The translations under genes and the position numbers were made by a program. From Leptolinea sp. UBA5366 (GTDB taxonomy: Bacteria > Chloroflexota > Anaerolineae > Anaerolineales > Anaerolineaceae), in contig DHPK01000036.1 of the NCBI GenBank assembly GCA_002407845.1, positions 44,603-67,505 of the forward strand: a DNA stretch of 22,903 bases. The letters are read 5' to 3'. Below, one piece after another: positions 8,265-15,396 of this stretch; within the stretch, counting starts at the first letter, position 1; every line of letters begins with the position of its first letter. The notes under the pieces were generated by a model that searched no databases, had not been told where the DNA came from, and worked only from the letters and a program-made list of their open reading frames with translations.

Positions 8265-9770
8265 ATGGCAAATAATAACCCAGGAAACCCATACGCCCCA
8301 AAACGGCAGGATTTGAATCGCAATCAACCAAACATGCCAGGAAATCCGCATGGCTATCCTCCATCACAAGGTCAGGTCTCCCGATATCCCAATCAGCCGG
8401 TTCAGCGTTATCCCCAAAATTCGCCTTTCCCATATCCTCCAGGTGATCGAAACCCGGAGCGTGAAGTTAAAGGTCAGCCTGGTGAGCCCGCTCCTGGGAA
8501 TAAAAGACCAAAGGGACCCAAAAAGGATTGGGGTGATCTCTTCGGAAAAGTTTTCACTGCAATGTTGTCTCTTTTCATCGTGATCTATTTGGGCTGGCTG
8601 TTTGCTCCGCGGGTTCGCAACGCGATGACCTTTTGGCCGACTCAAACCCCGAGTCCTGTGACCCCTTCGCCTACCGCAGTTTTTACCCCATCGATCACGC
8701 CGCTGGCGTCTAACACGCCGACGATGATTCCGACTGAAACACCTGGTCCGCTGTCAGCGTTTTGGGTTGCTGATGGTGCAGCGGTTGACCCCGAATTGGC
8801 TCAGGCTCCAGACGGGCTGATCATCTTGTCCGCTGATAAAAATGCAGATGTGAATCCGCCCTTGACTGACCCGGTCTGGACGAGTTCGGAAAAGATCACG
8901 TCTGATTTAGGAAAATCGCTGTATACAGAAAAATGGTTCGCCACTTATTCAAGCGGTTGGATCAGCTGGTACATGGATCAACCGCTGCGCGAAGGGCTTT
9001 ACGAGCTCTTTGTCATGGATACGCTGTACAGTTCGGGAGGATCGCTTGATTTCACAGTCAAGCTCGGGGAACAGCTATTGACCCCGCTCTCCGGCACAAG
9101 TTCCGTTGATTTTATGACCAGCCAATATGAACCGGTTCAATCCGGCGATGTCTGGCGCAGCATCGGACTCTACTTTGTCGGACCATCGACTGAAAACCTG
9201 ACAGTGACTTCTGCCTGGCAGGATCGCGATGAATACACCATCGTTGCGGTTGATCGTCTACTGATCGTTCCTCGCAGGGTATCCGATTTGACGATCCTGA
9301 ATCGGCTGACCAATCATGGCACGCGTTACATTTTTGATGATCTGGAAGCTGATATTATCGGCGGCGACTATATCATCACCCAAAAATCCACCAATGCATG
9401 GGATGATTCCTATCAACTGGTGACGAATCCGAAAATCGACGTGAAAATTACGTTTCCGGGAACCGTCCCTTATCCGATCGGAACGTATCAGCTTTATGCA
9501 TGGATGCCTGCCAGCAAGGGAGGGATCACTGCTGGCGTGCAGCTTTATCTTGACAATAAGCTCTTGAATGCGGTTAGCGGCGAGGAAAGCGCGTCTTATA
9601 CCGCGCCAGACGCAACGGAAGGCAGTTGGGTCGAGATCGGTTCCTGGGTAACGGATCGTTATTATGAGCGCCCAAGGAAAATTCGATTTACTATCACGAT
9701 TCCCAGTGGTTCTTCGGGAGAATTTCCGATCGACAGCTTTGCGCTCGTTCATTCGGCTTTTGAGAACTGA
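8265..9770 (+). CDS. Membrane-anchored protein with Pro-rich N-terminus and two beta-sandwich ectodomains
   Basis: 501 residues. The parts in order are: a Pro/Asn/Gln-rich cytoplasmic region (1-88); one membrane span around 96-114 (FTAMLSLFIVIYLGWLF); a Thr/Pro/Ser linker (about 125-162, TPSPVTPSPTAVFTPS); then two related extracellular units. Unit one contains GLYELFVMDTLYSSGG and ends AVDRLLIV. Unit two contains GTYQLYAWMPASKGG and ends PIDSFALV. Both share the G-x-Y-x-L(F/Y) strand, a VWRSIG/SWVEIG strand and a hydrophobic last strand, so they look like a tandem duplication of a carbohydrate-binding or golvesin-like fold. It may bind surface polymer, but no enzyme motif is visible. ATG has a weak GAGAAGA upstream. 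Confidence 0.75.
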   Translation: MANNNPGNPYAPKRQDLNRNQPNMPGNPHGYPPSQGQVSRYPNQPVQRYPQNSPFPYPPGDRNPEREVKGQPGEPAPGNKRPKGPKKDWGDLFGKVFTAMLSLFIVIYLGWLFAPRVRNAMTFWPTQTPSPVTPSPTAVFTPSITPLASNTPTMIPTETPGPLSAFWVADGAAVDPELAQAPDGLIILSADKNADVNPPLTDPVWTSSEKITSDLGKSLYTEKWFATYSSGWISWYMDQPLREGLYELFVMDTLYSSGGSLDFTVKLGEQLLTPLSGTSSVDFMTSQYEPVQSGDVWRSIGLYFVGPSTENLTVTSAWQDRDEYTIVAVDRLLIVPRRVSDLTILNRLTNHGTRYIFDDLEADIIGGDYIITQKSTNAWDDSYQLVTNPKIDVKITFPGTVPYPIGTYQLYAWMPASKGGITAGVQLYLDNKLLNAVSGEESASYTAPDATEGSWVEIGSWVTDRYYERPRKIRFTITIPSGSSGEFPIDSFALVHSAFEN

Positions 9771-9809
9771 TTTATTAGGATGCAGGTCGGTAAGAAAGTA
9801 AAAGACGCG

Positions 9810-9831
9810 ATTGGTTACAGTCAATTTTTTT
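9810..9831 (+). terminator. Weak intrinsic terminator after the 8265 gene
   Basis: ATTG (9810-9813) pairs with CAAT (9822-9825), extended by two possible G-U pairs, and is followed by a run of seven T. The stem is short, so this is tentative. Confidence 0.35.
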
Positions 9832-9879
9832 ATATCGAAATGAAAAATTTCACAATCAATGATTTAGGAAAATTTAAGG

Positions 9880-9885
9880 TATAAT
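9880..9885 (+). promoter_or_regulatory. -10 box of the recX leader or a small RNA
   Basis: Perfect TATAAT in an A/T-rich stretch. The expected start of transcription is near 9892. A TTCACA at 9849-9854 is too far away (25 bases) to be a standard -35. Confidence 0.45.
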
Positions 9886-9891
9886 GTCTAT

Positions 9892-10139
9892 TAGGATAAT
9901 GATATTACCGCGCAATTGGATGCGGCGGCATATGGAACTGAAATGAAATTGGCGTGAAAAGCCGATATAAAAGCAACGATCGAAATTATTTTCACCTGAT
10001 CGATAACGGATCAGATAAATTGAAAGTTTGCAGCAAGAAATCGGATAATAGCTCAGTTCAATCAAAATAACGTACATTAGTTATTTTGGTCATTTTAAAA
10101 GTTCATGCCGTCGGCAGCAATTGCCAGACGGCTTTTTTT
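9892..10139 (+). ncRNA. Candidate structured RNA: recX leader or independent small RNA
   Basis: The non-coding gap 9771-10139 holds no convincing protein gene. From the -10 at 9880 onward it contains a 6-bp hairpin CTGATC/GATCAG (9996-10014), a perfect 9-bp hairpin CAAAATAAC/GTTATTTTG (10063-10088, 8-base loop), and a strong terminator (10107-10139). This makes a transcript of about 245 bases with its own promoter-like box and terminator. I see no signature of tmRNA, RNase P RNA, SRP RNA, T-box or a known riboswitch. It could be a 6S-like or unknown small RNA, or a terminator-controlled leader for recX. Confidence 0.4.
10107..10139 (+). terminator. Strong intrinsic terminator touching the recX start codon
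   Basis: GCCGTC-GGCA (10107-10116), loop GCAAT, then TGCC-A-GACGGC (10122-10132) with one bulged A, followed by seven T (10133-10139). The ATG of recX begins at the next base. Confidence 0.8.
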
Positions 10140-10787
10140 ATGGACGATTATCTAATTACGAAGTTGTCAACGCAAAAAAGGAACCCTGACAGGGTCAGTG
10201 TGTTCCTCGATGGAAAGTATGCCTTCGGAATTACCAGAGCAAATGCGGAAACGCTTCAGATCGGGATGAAACTGACAAGTTCAGACATTGACCGGCTGAA
10301 AGAGAAAGATCAGGAAAACCGCATTCTGAGTGCAGCGTTGAAATCATTAAGTTATCGGCCAAAGTCGGAAAACGAATTGCAGAAAAAGTTGGAACAGAAA
10401 GGGTTTGATCCTGAACAGATCACCCCTGTAATGGATCGTTTGAAGCAGCATCGTCTGATCAACGATAATGACTTTTCTGCTATGTGGGTCGAAAATCAGA
10501 CGAATTTCAGACCCCGCGGCAAAAGACTGCTTTCGTTAGAACTGCGAAAAAAAGGCGTTGGAGAGGAAAATATCGCTGATTCCTTGAAGGATTTGGATGA
10601 GGAACGGGCGGCGTTCGAATGCGCTGCTCGATATGCCAGACGACTGCAAGGTCTCGATTGGAAAACCTTTAGAGCAAAGCTCGGCGGTCATTTATCCAGA
10701 AGAGGGTTTGGATATGATCTGACCAGTCAGGTTATCCGTAAACTCTGGCAAGAAATCCAAATTTCAGACGAGGATCAACCACTCTGA
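10140..10787 (+). CDS. recX: Regulatory protein RecX
   Basis: 215 residues from ATG 10140. RecX binds and modulates RecA filaments. The N-terminus ITKLSTQKRNPDRVSVFLDGKYAFGI matches the conserved RecX opening seen in Firmicutes (lysine-threonine-glutamine-lysine-arginine block). It is followed by helical repeats including SLSYRPKSENELQKKL, the basic stretch FRPRGKRLLSLELRKKGV, and a C-terminal third helical unit ending VIRKLWQEI. A TTG at 10086 would extend the frame through the terminator hairpin and is not supported by homology. The start has no Shine-Dalgarno; the preceding bases are the terminator's U-run. rny follows 17 bases later. recA is not adjacent in this window. Confidence 0.88.
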   Translation: MDDYLITKLSTQKRNPDRVSVFLDGKYAFGITRANAETLQIGMKLTSSDIDRLKEKDQENRILSAALKSLSYRPKSENELQKKLEQKGFDPEQITPVMDRLKQHRLINDNDFSAMWVENQTNFRPRGKRLLSLELRKKGVGEENIADSLKDLDEERAAFECAARYARRLQGLDWKTFRAKLGGHLSRRGFGYDLTSQVIRKLWQEIQISDEDQPL

Positions 10788-10804
10788 TATATAAGGATAA
10801 TAAA

Positions 10805-12421
10805 ATGTTTTGGAGAATTAGTTCATTTACAGGAGGGGATGGCGGGCTGCTGTTGTCAGCTGCCAATCAGGTACGGCAGTCGGATGCCGGACCTGGTATT
10901 TTTGTGACCATTGTTGCGGTCATCCTGGTTTTGGTTTTTATTGGCGGAGCAACTTTTTTGCTAACACGTTACCTGAATGGCAAGTTTATGAAAGCTCAGC
11001 AGCTGGATGCGGAAAACGTCATTCTGGTCAGCCGTGAAAAGGCACAGCAAATTGAGGCTGATGCCAGAAACAAGGCTTCTGGGATCGAGAAAGAAGCTGA
11101 TGTTGAGATCAAGAAAAAACGCGGTGAATTGACACGTGAGGAAGACCGTCTGCAGAAACGCCGCAATGAGTTGGATAACCGGATTGAGAAGCTTGAACAG
11201 CGCGAAGCGAACCTGAACAAGCGACAGAGCAATCTTGATAAACGCTCAAATGAAATTGATAAGATGGCATCAAAGCAGCTGGAAGAACTCCAGAATATTG
11301 CTCAGATGACGACTGATGAGGCGCGGCAAGAACTGTTGACCACGGTCGAAAAGGATGCCCGGAACGATATGGCTCGCATCATCCGCCAGATTGAACAGGA
11401 AGCCCGCGTTGATGGCGATAAAAAGGCGCGTGAAATTATTGTCACCGCTATTCAGCGCGTTGCATCCGATCAGGTGAGCGAAGTGACTACGTCGATTGTC
11501 AACCTGCCTGGCGAAGAAATGAAAGGCCGCATTGTGGGCCGTAACGGACGGAATATCCGGGCGTTTGAACAGGCAGCTGGTGTGGACGTTATCGTCGATG
11601 ACACTCCTGAAGCTGTCATGATTTCCTGTTTTGATCCAATTCGGCGTGAAATTGCCAGAAGGGCTTTGGATCGTTTGATTCTTGACGGTAGAATTCATCC
11701 CGCTAACATTGAAAAAACGCTCAATGATGAGGAAAAGGAAGTCCAGAAATCTATCGTGGAAGCTGGTGAACAGGCTGCCTTTGATACGGGCGTGGTTGGG
11801 CTGCATCCGGAAATTATTAAGATGCTCGGCCGTCTGAAATATCGAACTTCTTACGGTCAAAACCAACTGGCTCACTCCATTGAGGTTGCGAAACTTTCAT
11901 CCGTGATCGCGTCTGAACTTGGCGCAAACATTGAACTGGCACGGCTTGGTGCGCTGCTGCATGACCTTGGCAAGGCAATGGATCACAACACGGAAGGCAC
12001 GCATGCAAAAATTGGCGCTGAATTCGCGAAACGCTACGGCATCAATCCAAAAGCGGTTAATATCATCGAATCGCATCACCATGAAGTGGATCAGGACAGC
12101 GTTGAAGCTGTGATTGTAGAAGCAGCTGACGCCATCTCCGGCGCACGCCCCGGCGCACGCCGCGAAGATCTTGAGCTGTACATCAAACGGCTGCGGGCAC
12201 TTGAAGATATCGCCAATTCGCATAAGGGAGTTCAGACTTCCTTTGCGATTCAAGCAGGCCGTGAGGTCAGGATTATTGTGACGCCGGATGAAGTGGATGA
12301 TCTGGCAGCCACCTACCTGGCGCGGGACATTGCCCACCAAGTCGAAGAAACCATGCAGTATCCCGGTCAGATCAAGGTGACGGTCATTCGGGAAACACGC
12401 GCGGTCGAATACGCTAAATAA
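10805..12421 (+). CDS. rny: Ribonuclease Y
   Basis: 538 residues. RNase Y is a membrane-bound endoribonuclease that starts mRNA decay. The parts in order are: a short outer N-terminus of about 30 residues (longer than in Bacillus); one membrane span (31-54); a long charged coiled coil (about 65-205); a KH domain with GRNG at 245-248 in GRIVGRNGRNIRAFE; and an HD domain with His357 (AHSIEVAKL), His386-Asp387 (LLHDLGKA), the HHH cluster at 424-426 and Asp442 (EAADAISGARPGARRE). AAGGA stands 7 bases before ATG 10805. It is cotranscribed with recX and ends in a bidirectional terminator. Confidence 0.96.
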   Translation: MFWRISSFTGGDGGLLLSAANQVRQSDAGPGIFVTIVAVILVLVFIGGATFLLTRYLNGKFMKAQQLDAENVILVSREKAQQIEADARNKASGIEKEADVEIKKKRGELTREEDRLQKRRNELDNRIEKLEQREANLNKRQSNLDKRSNEIDKMASKQLEELQNIAQMTTDEARQELLTTVEKDARNDMARIIRQIEQEARVDGDKKAREIIVTAIQRVASDQVSEVTTSIVNLPGEEMKGRIVGRNGRNIRAFEQAAGVDVIVDDTPEAVMISCFDPIRREIARRALDRLILDGRIHPANIEKTLNDEEKEVQKSIVEAGEQAAFDTGVVGLHPEIIKMLGRLKYRTSYGQNQLAHSIEVAKLSSVIASELGANIELARLGALLHDLGKAMDHNTEGTHAKIGAEFAKRYGINPKAVNIIESHHHEVDQDSVEAVIVEAADAISGARPGARREDLELYIKRLRALEDIANSHKGVQTSFAIQAGREVRIIVTPDEVDDLAATYLARDIAHQVEETMQYPGQIKVTVIRETRAVEYAK

Positions 12422-12430
12422 GATAAAAAG

Positions 12431-12457
12431 AAAAACTCTCGTCAAGAGAGTTTTTTT
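12431..12457. terminator. Bidirectional terminator between rny and argH
   Basis: AAAACTCTC (12432-12440), loop GTCAA, GAGAGTTTT (12446-12454), with a seven-T run on the plus strand. The minus strand reads GAGAGT followed by TTTTCTTTTT, so it also serves argH. Confidence 0.85.
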
Positions 12458-12466
12458 GTTAACCAG

Positions 12467-12496
12467 AGCCTGATTTCTTAGGAGATCAGGCTTTTT
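12467..12496 (+). terminator. Second terminator stem overlapping the argH 3' end
   Basis: AGCCTGAT (12467-12474) pairs with ATCAGGCT (12485-12492), then TTTT, on the plus strand. It covers the last codons and stop of argH and is probably a back-up terminator for rny. The minus-strand side lacks a U-run. Confidence 0.55.
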
Positions 12497-13857
12497 GCTA
12501 GTTTTAGCTGCTCCTTGACCTGAGCTGCGGCTGTCCCGCCCCAACTGCTCCGGGCGTTGATCGCCGCTTCGAGAGAAAAGACTTGAGCCAAATCTTTTTC
12601 AAACAGATTCGAAATCTCCTGCCAGCTATCTATCGGCAGGTCAACCAACCGGACACCCGCGACCTCAGCTTTTTTGACCGCCTTACCGATCAGGTGATGG
12701 GCATCCCTGAAAGGAACGCCTTTCCGTACCAGATAATCGGCGGCATCGGTTGCCAGCGCTTGGGTATCGATCGCCTTTCGGCAGCGTTCTGCATTGACTG
12801 TAAGCGTTCGCAGCACGCCTTCCATCACTTTCAATGTTAAAAGAGTAGTGTCCCATGCCTCGAAGAAAAGCTTTTTATCTTCCTGCAGGTCCTTATCATA
12901 AGCAGAAGGCAGCCCTTTTAATGCAGTCAGCAAAGCCATCAGCTGCCCGATTTGGGGACCGGATTTTCCTCTGATCAGCTCAAGCGAATCCGGATTCTTT
13001 TTCTGGGGCATCAGACTCGACCCGGTCGAGAACTGGTCTGAAAGCGTTATAAAGCCAAATTCCATTGTGGTATATAAAATGAGTGCTTCCGCCAGCCGGC
13101 TCAAATGGACTCCAGTCATTGAAGCGAAGTAGAGAAAATCGCTCACGAAGTCCCGGTCCGACACTGCATCAAGGCTGTTTGGTGCGGGCTGCTGGAAACC
13201 GAGGGCTTGCGCCAGGGCGAAACGATCGACTTGCAAAGTTGTGCCAGCCAGTGCACCGCAGCCAAGCGGCAGGCTGTCTGACCGCTGGATTGTTTCATTG
13301 AAACGCGATTTATCCCGTTCAAGTGCCCAGAAATGGGAAAGCCACCAATGACTGAAAAGAATGGGCTGCGCCTGTTGGAAATGGGTATAGCCGGGCAAGA
13401 TCACGCCCATGTCCTGCTCAGCGCGCATGCAAAGCGCGTCTTGCAGAGCGGAGATCTGGCTGATCATGGCTGACTGGTTATTCTTAATCCAGAGCCGGAA
13501 GTCCGTCACAACCTGATCATTGCGGCTGCGGCCGGTGTGAAGTTTTCCGCCTACCGATCCGACAATCTCTGTCAACCGGCGTTCGACAGCAGTGTGGATG
13601 TCTTCATCAGCTGGATTATATTCAAAGGCGTTTGAGCTGAATTCTTCAGCAATCTGAGCCAAACCATTGTGAATCGTTTCATGCTCGGCTGAGGTTAGGA
13701 CGTCCGCTTGATGAATCGCTGCAGCCCAGGCGATGCTGCCCTGAACATCTTCCTTAGCCATGCGCTTGTCAATCCAGAGCGAATTATTCAGCGCTGCCAT
13801 TTCCTGATCCAGCTCTGCTTCCAGTCTGCCGCCGGACCAGAGTGTCTTTTCTTTCAT
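12478..13857 (-). CDS. argH: Argininosuccinate lyase
   Basis: 459 residues, the usual length. It splits argininosuccinate into arginine and fumarate, the last step of arginine synthesis, as a cytoplasmic tetramer. Seen: TGRSRNDQV at about 108-116, the His159 loop GYTHFQQAQP, and the fumarase/aspartase superfamily signature GSSLMPQKKNPD with catalytic Ser281. ATG 13857 has AGGAG 8 bases upstream. It follows argG on the same strand, but an unusually strong terminator hairpin lies in the 85-base gap. It may therefore be partly uncoupled from argG; a TACAAT hexamer in the gap is a possible -10. Confidence 0.97.
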   Translation of the reverse strand: MKEKTLWSGGRLEAELDQEMAALNNSLWIDKRMAKEDVQGSIAWAAAIHQADVLTSAEHETIHNGLAQIAEEFSSNAFEYNPADEDIHTAVERRLTEIVGSVGGKLHTGRSRNDQVVTDFRLWIKNNQSAMISQISALQDALCMRAEQDMGVILPGYTHFQQAQPILFSHWWLSHFWALERDKSRFNETIQRSDSLPLGCGALAGTTLQVDRFALAQALGFQQPAPNSLDAVSDRDFVSDFLYFASMTGVHLSRLAEALILYTTMEFGFITLSDQFSTGSSLMPQKKNPDSLELIRGKSGPQIGQLMALLTALKGLPSAYDKDLQEDKKLFFEAWDTTLLTLKVMEGVLRTLTVNAERCRKAIDTQALATDAADYLVRKGVPFRDAHHLIGKAVKKAEVAGVRLVDLPIDSWQEISNLFEKDLAQVFSLEAAINARSSWGGTAAAQVKEQLKLAKSLIS

Positions 13858-13902
13858 GGAGTTTTCTCCTGCAAGTTAAGTTAAGTGACGTGATTGTAAT
13901 CT

Positions 13903-13936
13903 AAAAATCATGCCGGAAATTTCCGGCATGATTTTT
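13903..13936 (-). terminator. Perfect 34-bp palindromic terminator between argG and argH
   Basis: The 17 bases AAAAATCATGCCGGAAA (13903-13919) are followed directly by their exact inverse complement (13920-13936). On the minus strand the stem ends in ATTTTT, so it should terminate or attenuate transcription after argG. Confidence 0.8.
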
Positions 13937-13942
13937 GTTTGT

Positions 13943-15169
13943 TTATTTACTTTCTTTGACCTGTTGTTCCATCATCGAACGAACTCTGTTCGGTAATGTG
14001 AAACAGCGGATGAAGCCGGTTGCGTCTTTGTGATCATAGAGTGAGACATCGCCGAAGGAAGCGATTTTTTCGCTGTACAGACTGTATTTTGCTTTTCTGC
14101 CGGAAGAGATGATGTTGCCCTTATAAAGCTTCAATTTAACCGTGCCAGTCGTGTTTTTATCAGCTTCTTCGAAGAATTTATTCATCGCGCTGCAAAGCGG
14201 TGAGAACCATTGGCCATTGTAAACCAGCTCAGAATAGCGTTCAGCAACCACCGTGGAATAATGCTGGGTGTCGCGGTCGAGCGTGATCGATTGCAGATCA
14301 GCATGAGCGAACATCAGGATGCTACCGCCCGGGGTCTCATAAAGACCATGGGATTTCATTCCGACCAGACGATTTTCAATCATGTCACAGCGGCCAATGC
14401 CGTTTCTGCCGCCGATTTTATTCAGTTTTCTGATGATATCGGCTGGTTTCATTGTTTTTCCGTTGAGCGATACAGGTGCACCGGCTTCAAAACCGATTTC
14501 AACGTATTCCGCTTTGTCTGGAGCTTTTTCAGGAGAGACGGACAATACCCAGAACGATTCATCAGGCTCGTTTTCGATATCCTCGATTGGGCCGCCTTCG
14601 TGGGAAATATGCCAAATGTTGCGATCGCGGCTGAAGAGCTTTGGATTCTTTGCTGAATCCGGATAAGCGATTTTTTTGCTGTCAAGATAAGCGATCAGAT
14701 CCTCGCGGGAAGTGAAATCCCAGATTCTCCAAGGCGCGATCACTTTCAGATCAGGATTCAGCGCGGCGACTGTGTTTTCAAAACGAACCTGGTCATTGCC
14801 TTTACCGGTGCAGCCATGGGCGACAGCATCTGCGCCTTCCTGTTCAGCGATATCAACCAGCCATTTCGCCACAATCGGACGGGCGATCGAAGTGCCGAGC
14901 AGATATTTCTTTTCGTAAACAGTTCCGGATTTGATCATCGGCCAGATGTAATCCTCGCACAGTTCGTCTGTCAGATCTTTGATATACAATTTTGAAGCCC
15001 CGCTGGCTTTGGCGCGCTCTTCCAGTCCATCCAGCTCTTCTTCCTGACCGACGTCAGCGCAGGCGCAGATTACTTCACAATGATACGTGTCAATCAGCCA
15101 TGGGATGATTGCCGAGGTGTCCAAACCGCCTGAATAGGCTAAGACGACTTTCTTGATTTGCTTTGCCAT
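13943..15169 (-). CDS. argG: Argininosuccinate synthase
   Basis: 408 residues. It joins citrulline and aspartate using ATP to give argininosuccinate. The N-terminal nucleotide-binding motif AYSGGLDTS (residues 11-19) is intact, and other blocks such as HGCTGKGNDQVRFE and FFSRDRNIWHISHEGG-like stretches match the family. ATG 15169 has GGAG 10 bases upstream. The 170-base leader ahead of it contains a short Arg-containing ORF and an intrinsic terminator, suggesting attenuation by arginine supply. argH follows on the same strand. The downstream gap holds a palindromic terminator. Confidence 0.97.
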   Translation of the reverse strand: MAKQIKKVVLAYSGGLDTSAIIPWLIDTYHCEVICACADVGQEEELDGLEERAKASGASKLYIKDLTDELCEDYIWPMIKSGTVYEKKYLLGTSIARPIVAKWLVDIAEQEGADAVAHGCTGKGNDQVRFENTVAALNPDLKVIAPWRIWDFTSREDLIAYLDSKKIAYPDSAKNPKLFSRDRNIWHISHEGGPIEDIENEPDESFWVLSVSPEKAPDKAEYVEIGFEAGAPVSLNGKTMKPADIIRKLNKIGGRNGIGRCDMIENRLVGMKSHGLYETPGGSILMFAHADLQSITLDRDTQHYSTVVAERYSELVYNGQWFSPLCSAMNKFFEEADKNTTGTVKLKLYKGNIISSGRKAKYSLYSEKIASFGDVSLYDHKDATGFIRCFTLPNRVRSMMEQQVKESK

Positions 15170-15199
15170 GATATTTCTCTCCTGATTTTTCGATAATTC

Positions 15200-15237
15200 A
15201 AAATAAAAAGACCTCTGCCATTTCAGCAGAGGTCTTT
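15200..15237 (-). terminator. Attenuator-type terminator in the argG leader
   Basis: Perfect 12-bp stem AAAGACCTCTGC / GCAGAGGTCTTT (15207-15218 with 15226-15237), 7-base loop, followed on the minus strand by TTATTTTG. It lies between the leader ORF stop (19 bases upstream) and the argG Shine-Dalgarno, so it must be read through for argG to be expressed from the 15348 promoter. Confidence 0.85.
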
Positions 15238-15256
15238 CATTCGTCCTATAGGTGAC

Positions 15257-15340
15257 TTAACCGAAATATTCCACTGACAGCGATTCTGCAGTACGAGTAT
15301 TTCGTCGGGTAAAAAGAATCGGATTGGGTTGCTTATCCAT
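15257..15340 (-). CDS. Candidate arginine leader peptide of argG (27 aa)
   Basis: ATG at 15340 opens a 27-codon ORF ending in TAA. It has three Arg codons within five positions: CGA-CGA at codons 12-13 (15307-15302) and CGT at codon 16 (15295-15293), reading FTRRNTR. The ATG stands 7 bases after a perfect TATAAT, so a transcript starting there would be leaderless with this ORF at its 5' end. The stop lies 19 bases before a strong terminator, and argG follows. This order (leader peptide with codons for the pathway's product, terminator, structural gene) is that of ribosome-mediated attenuators such as his and trp. Function is inferred; the antiterminator pairing I can find is short (GCAGA 15289-15285 with UCUGC in the terminator arm). 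Confidence 0.6.
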   Translation of the reverse strand: MDKQPNPILFTRRNTRTAESLSVEYFG

Positions 15341-15347
15341 GGGTACA

Positions 15348-15353
15348 ATTATA
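15348..15353 (-). promoter_or_regulatory. -10 box of the argG leader transcript
   Basis: TATAAT on the minus strand, seven bases before the leader-peptide ATG at 15340. No strong -35 at 17 bases. It lies in the 56-base gap between the methyltransferase stop and the leader ORF. Confidence 0.6.
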
Positions 15354-15396
15354 TACCTGACAATGGAAAAAATAGGTTATTTTGAAAAAGAAGTGA

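Noticed and set aside
9771..10139. tmRNA, RNase P RNA or SRP RNA in the gap before recX
   Set aside because: The hallmark motifs (tmRNA T-arm and 5' GGGG start, GAGGAAAGUCC of RNase P, GGAAG..AGCAG loop of SRP) are not seen.
10086..10139. Longer RecX starting at TTG 10086
   Set aside because: It would translate the terminator hairpin, has no SD, and the conserved RecX N-terminus begins at 10140.
14210..14656. 148-residue plus-strand ORF opposite argG
   Set aside because: Antisense shadow of a highly conserved gene; no domain features or SD.
15241..15340. T-box or other known riboswitch in the argG leader
   Set aside because: No T-box AGGGUGGNACCGCG motif or stem I pattern; the leader ORF plus terminator explains the region better.
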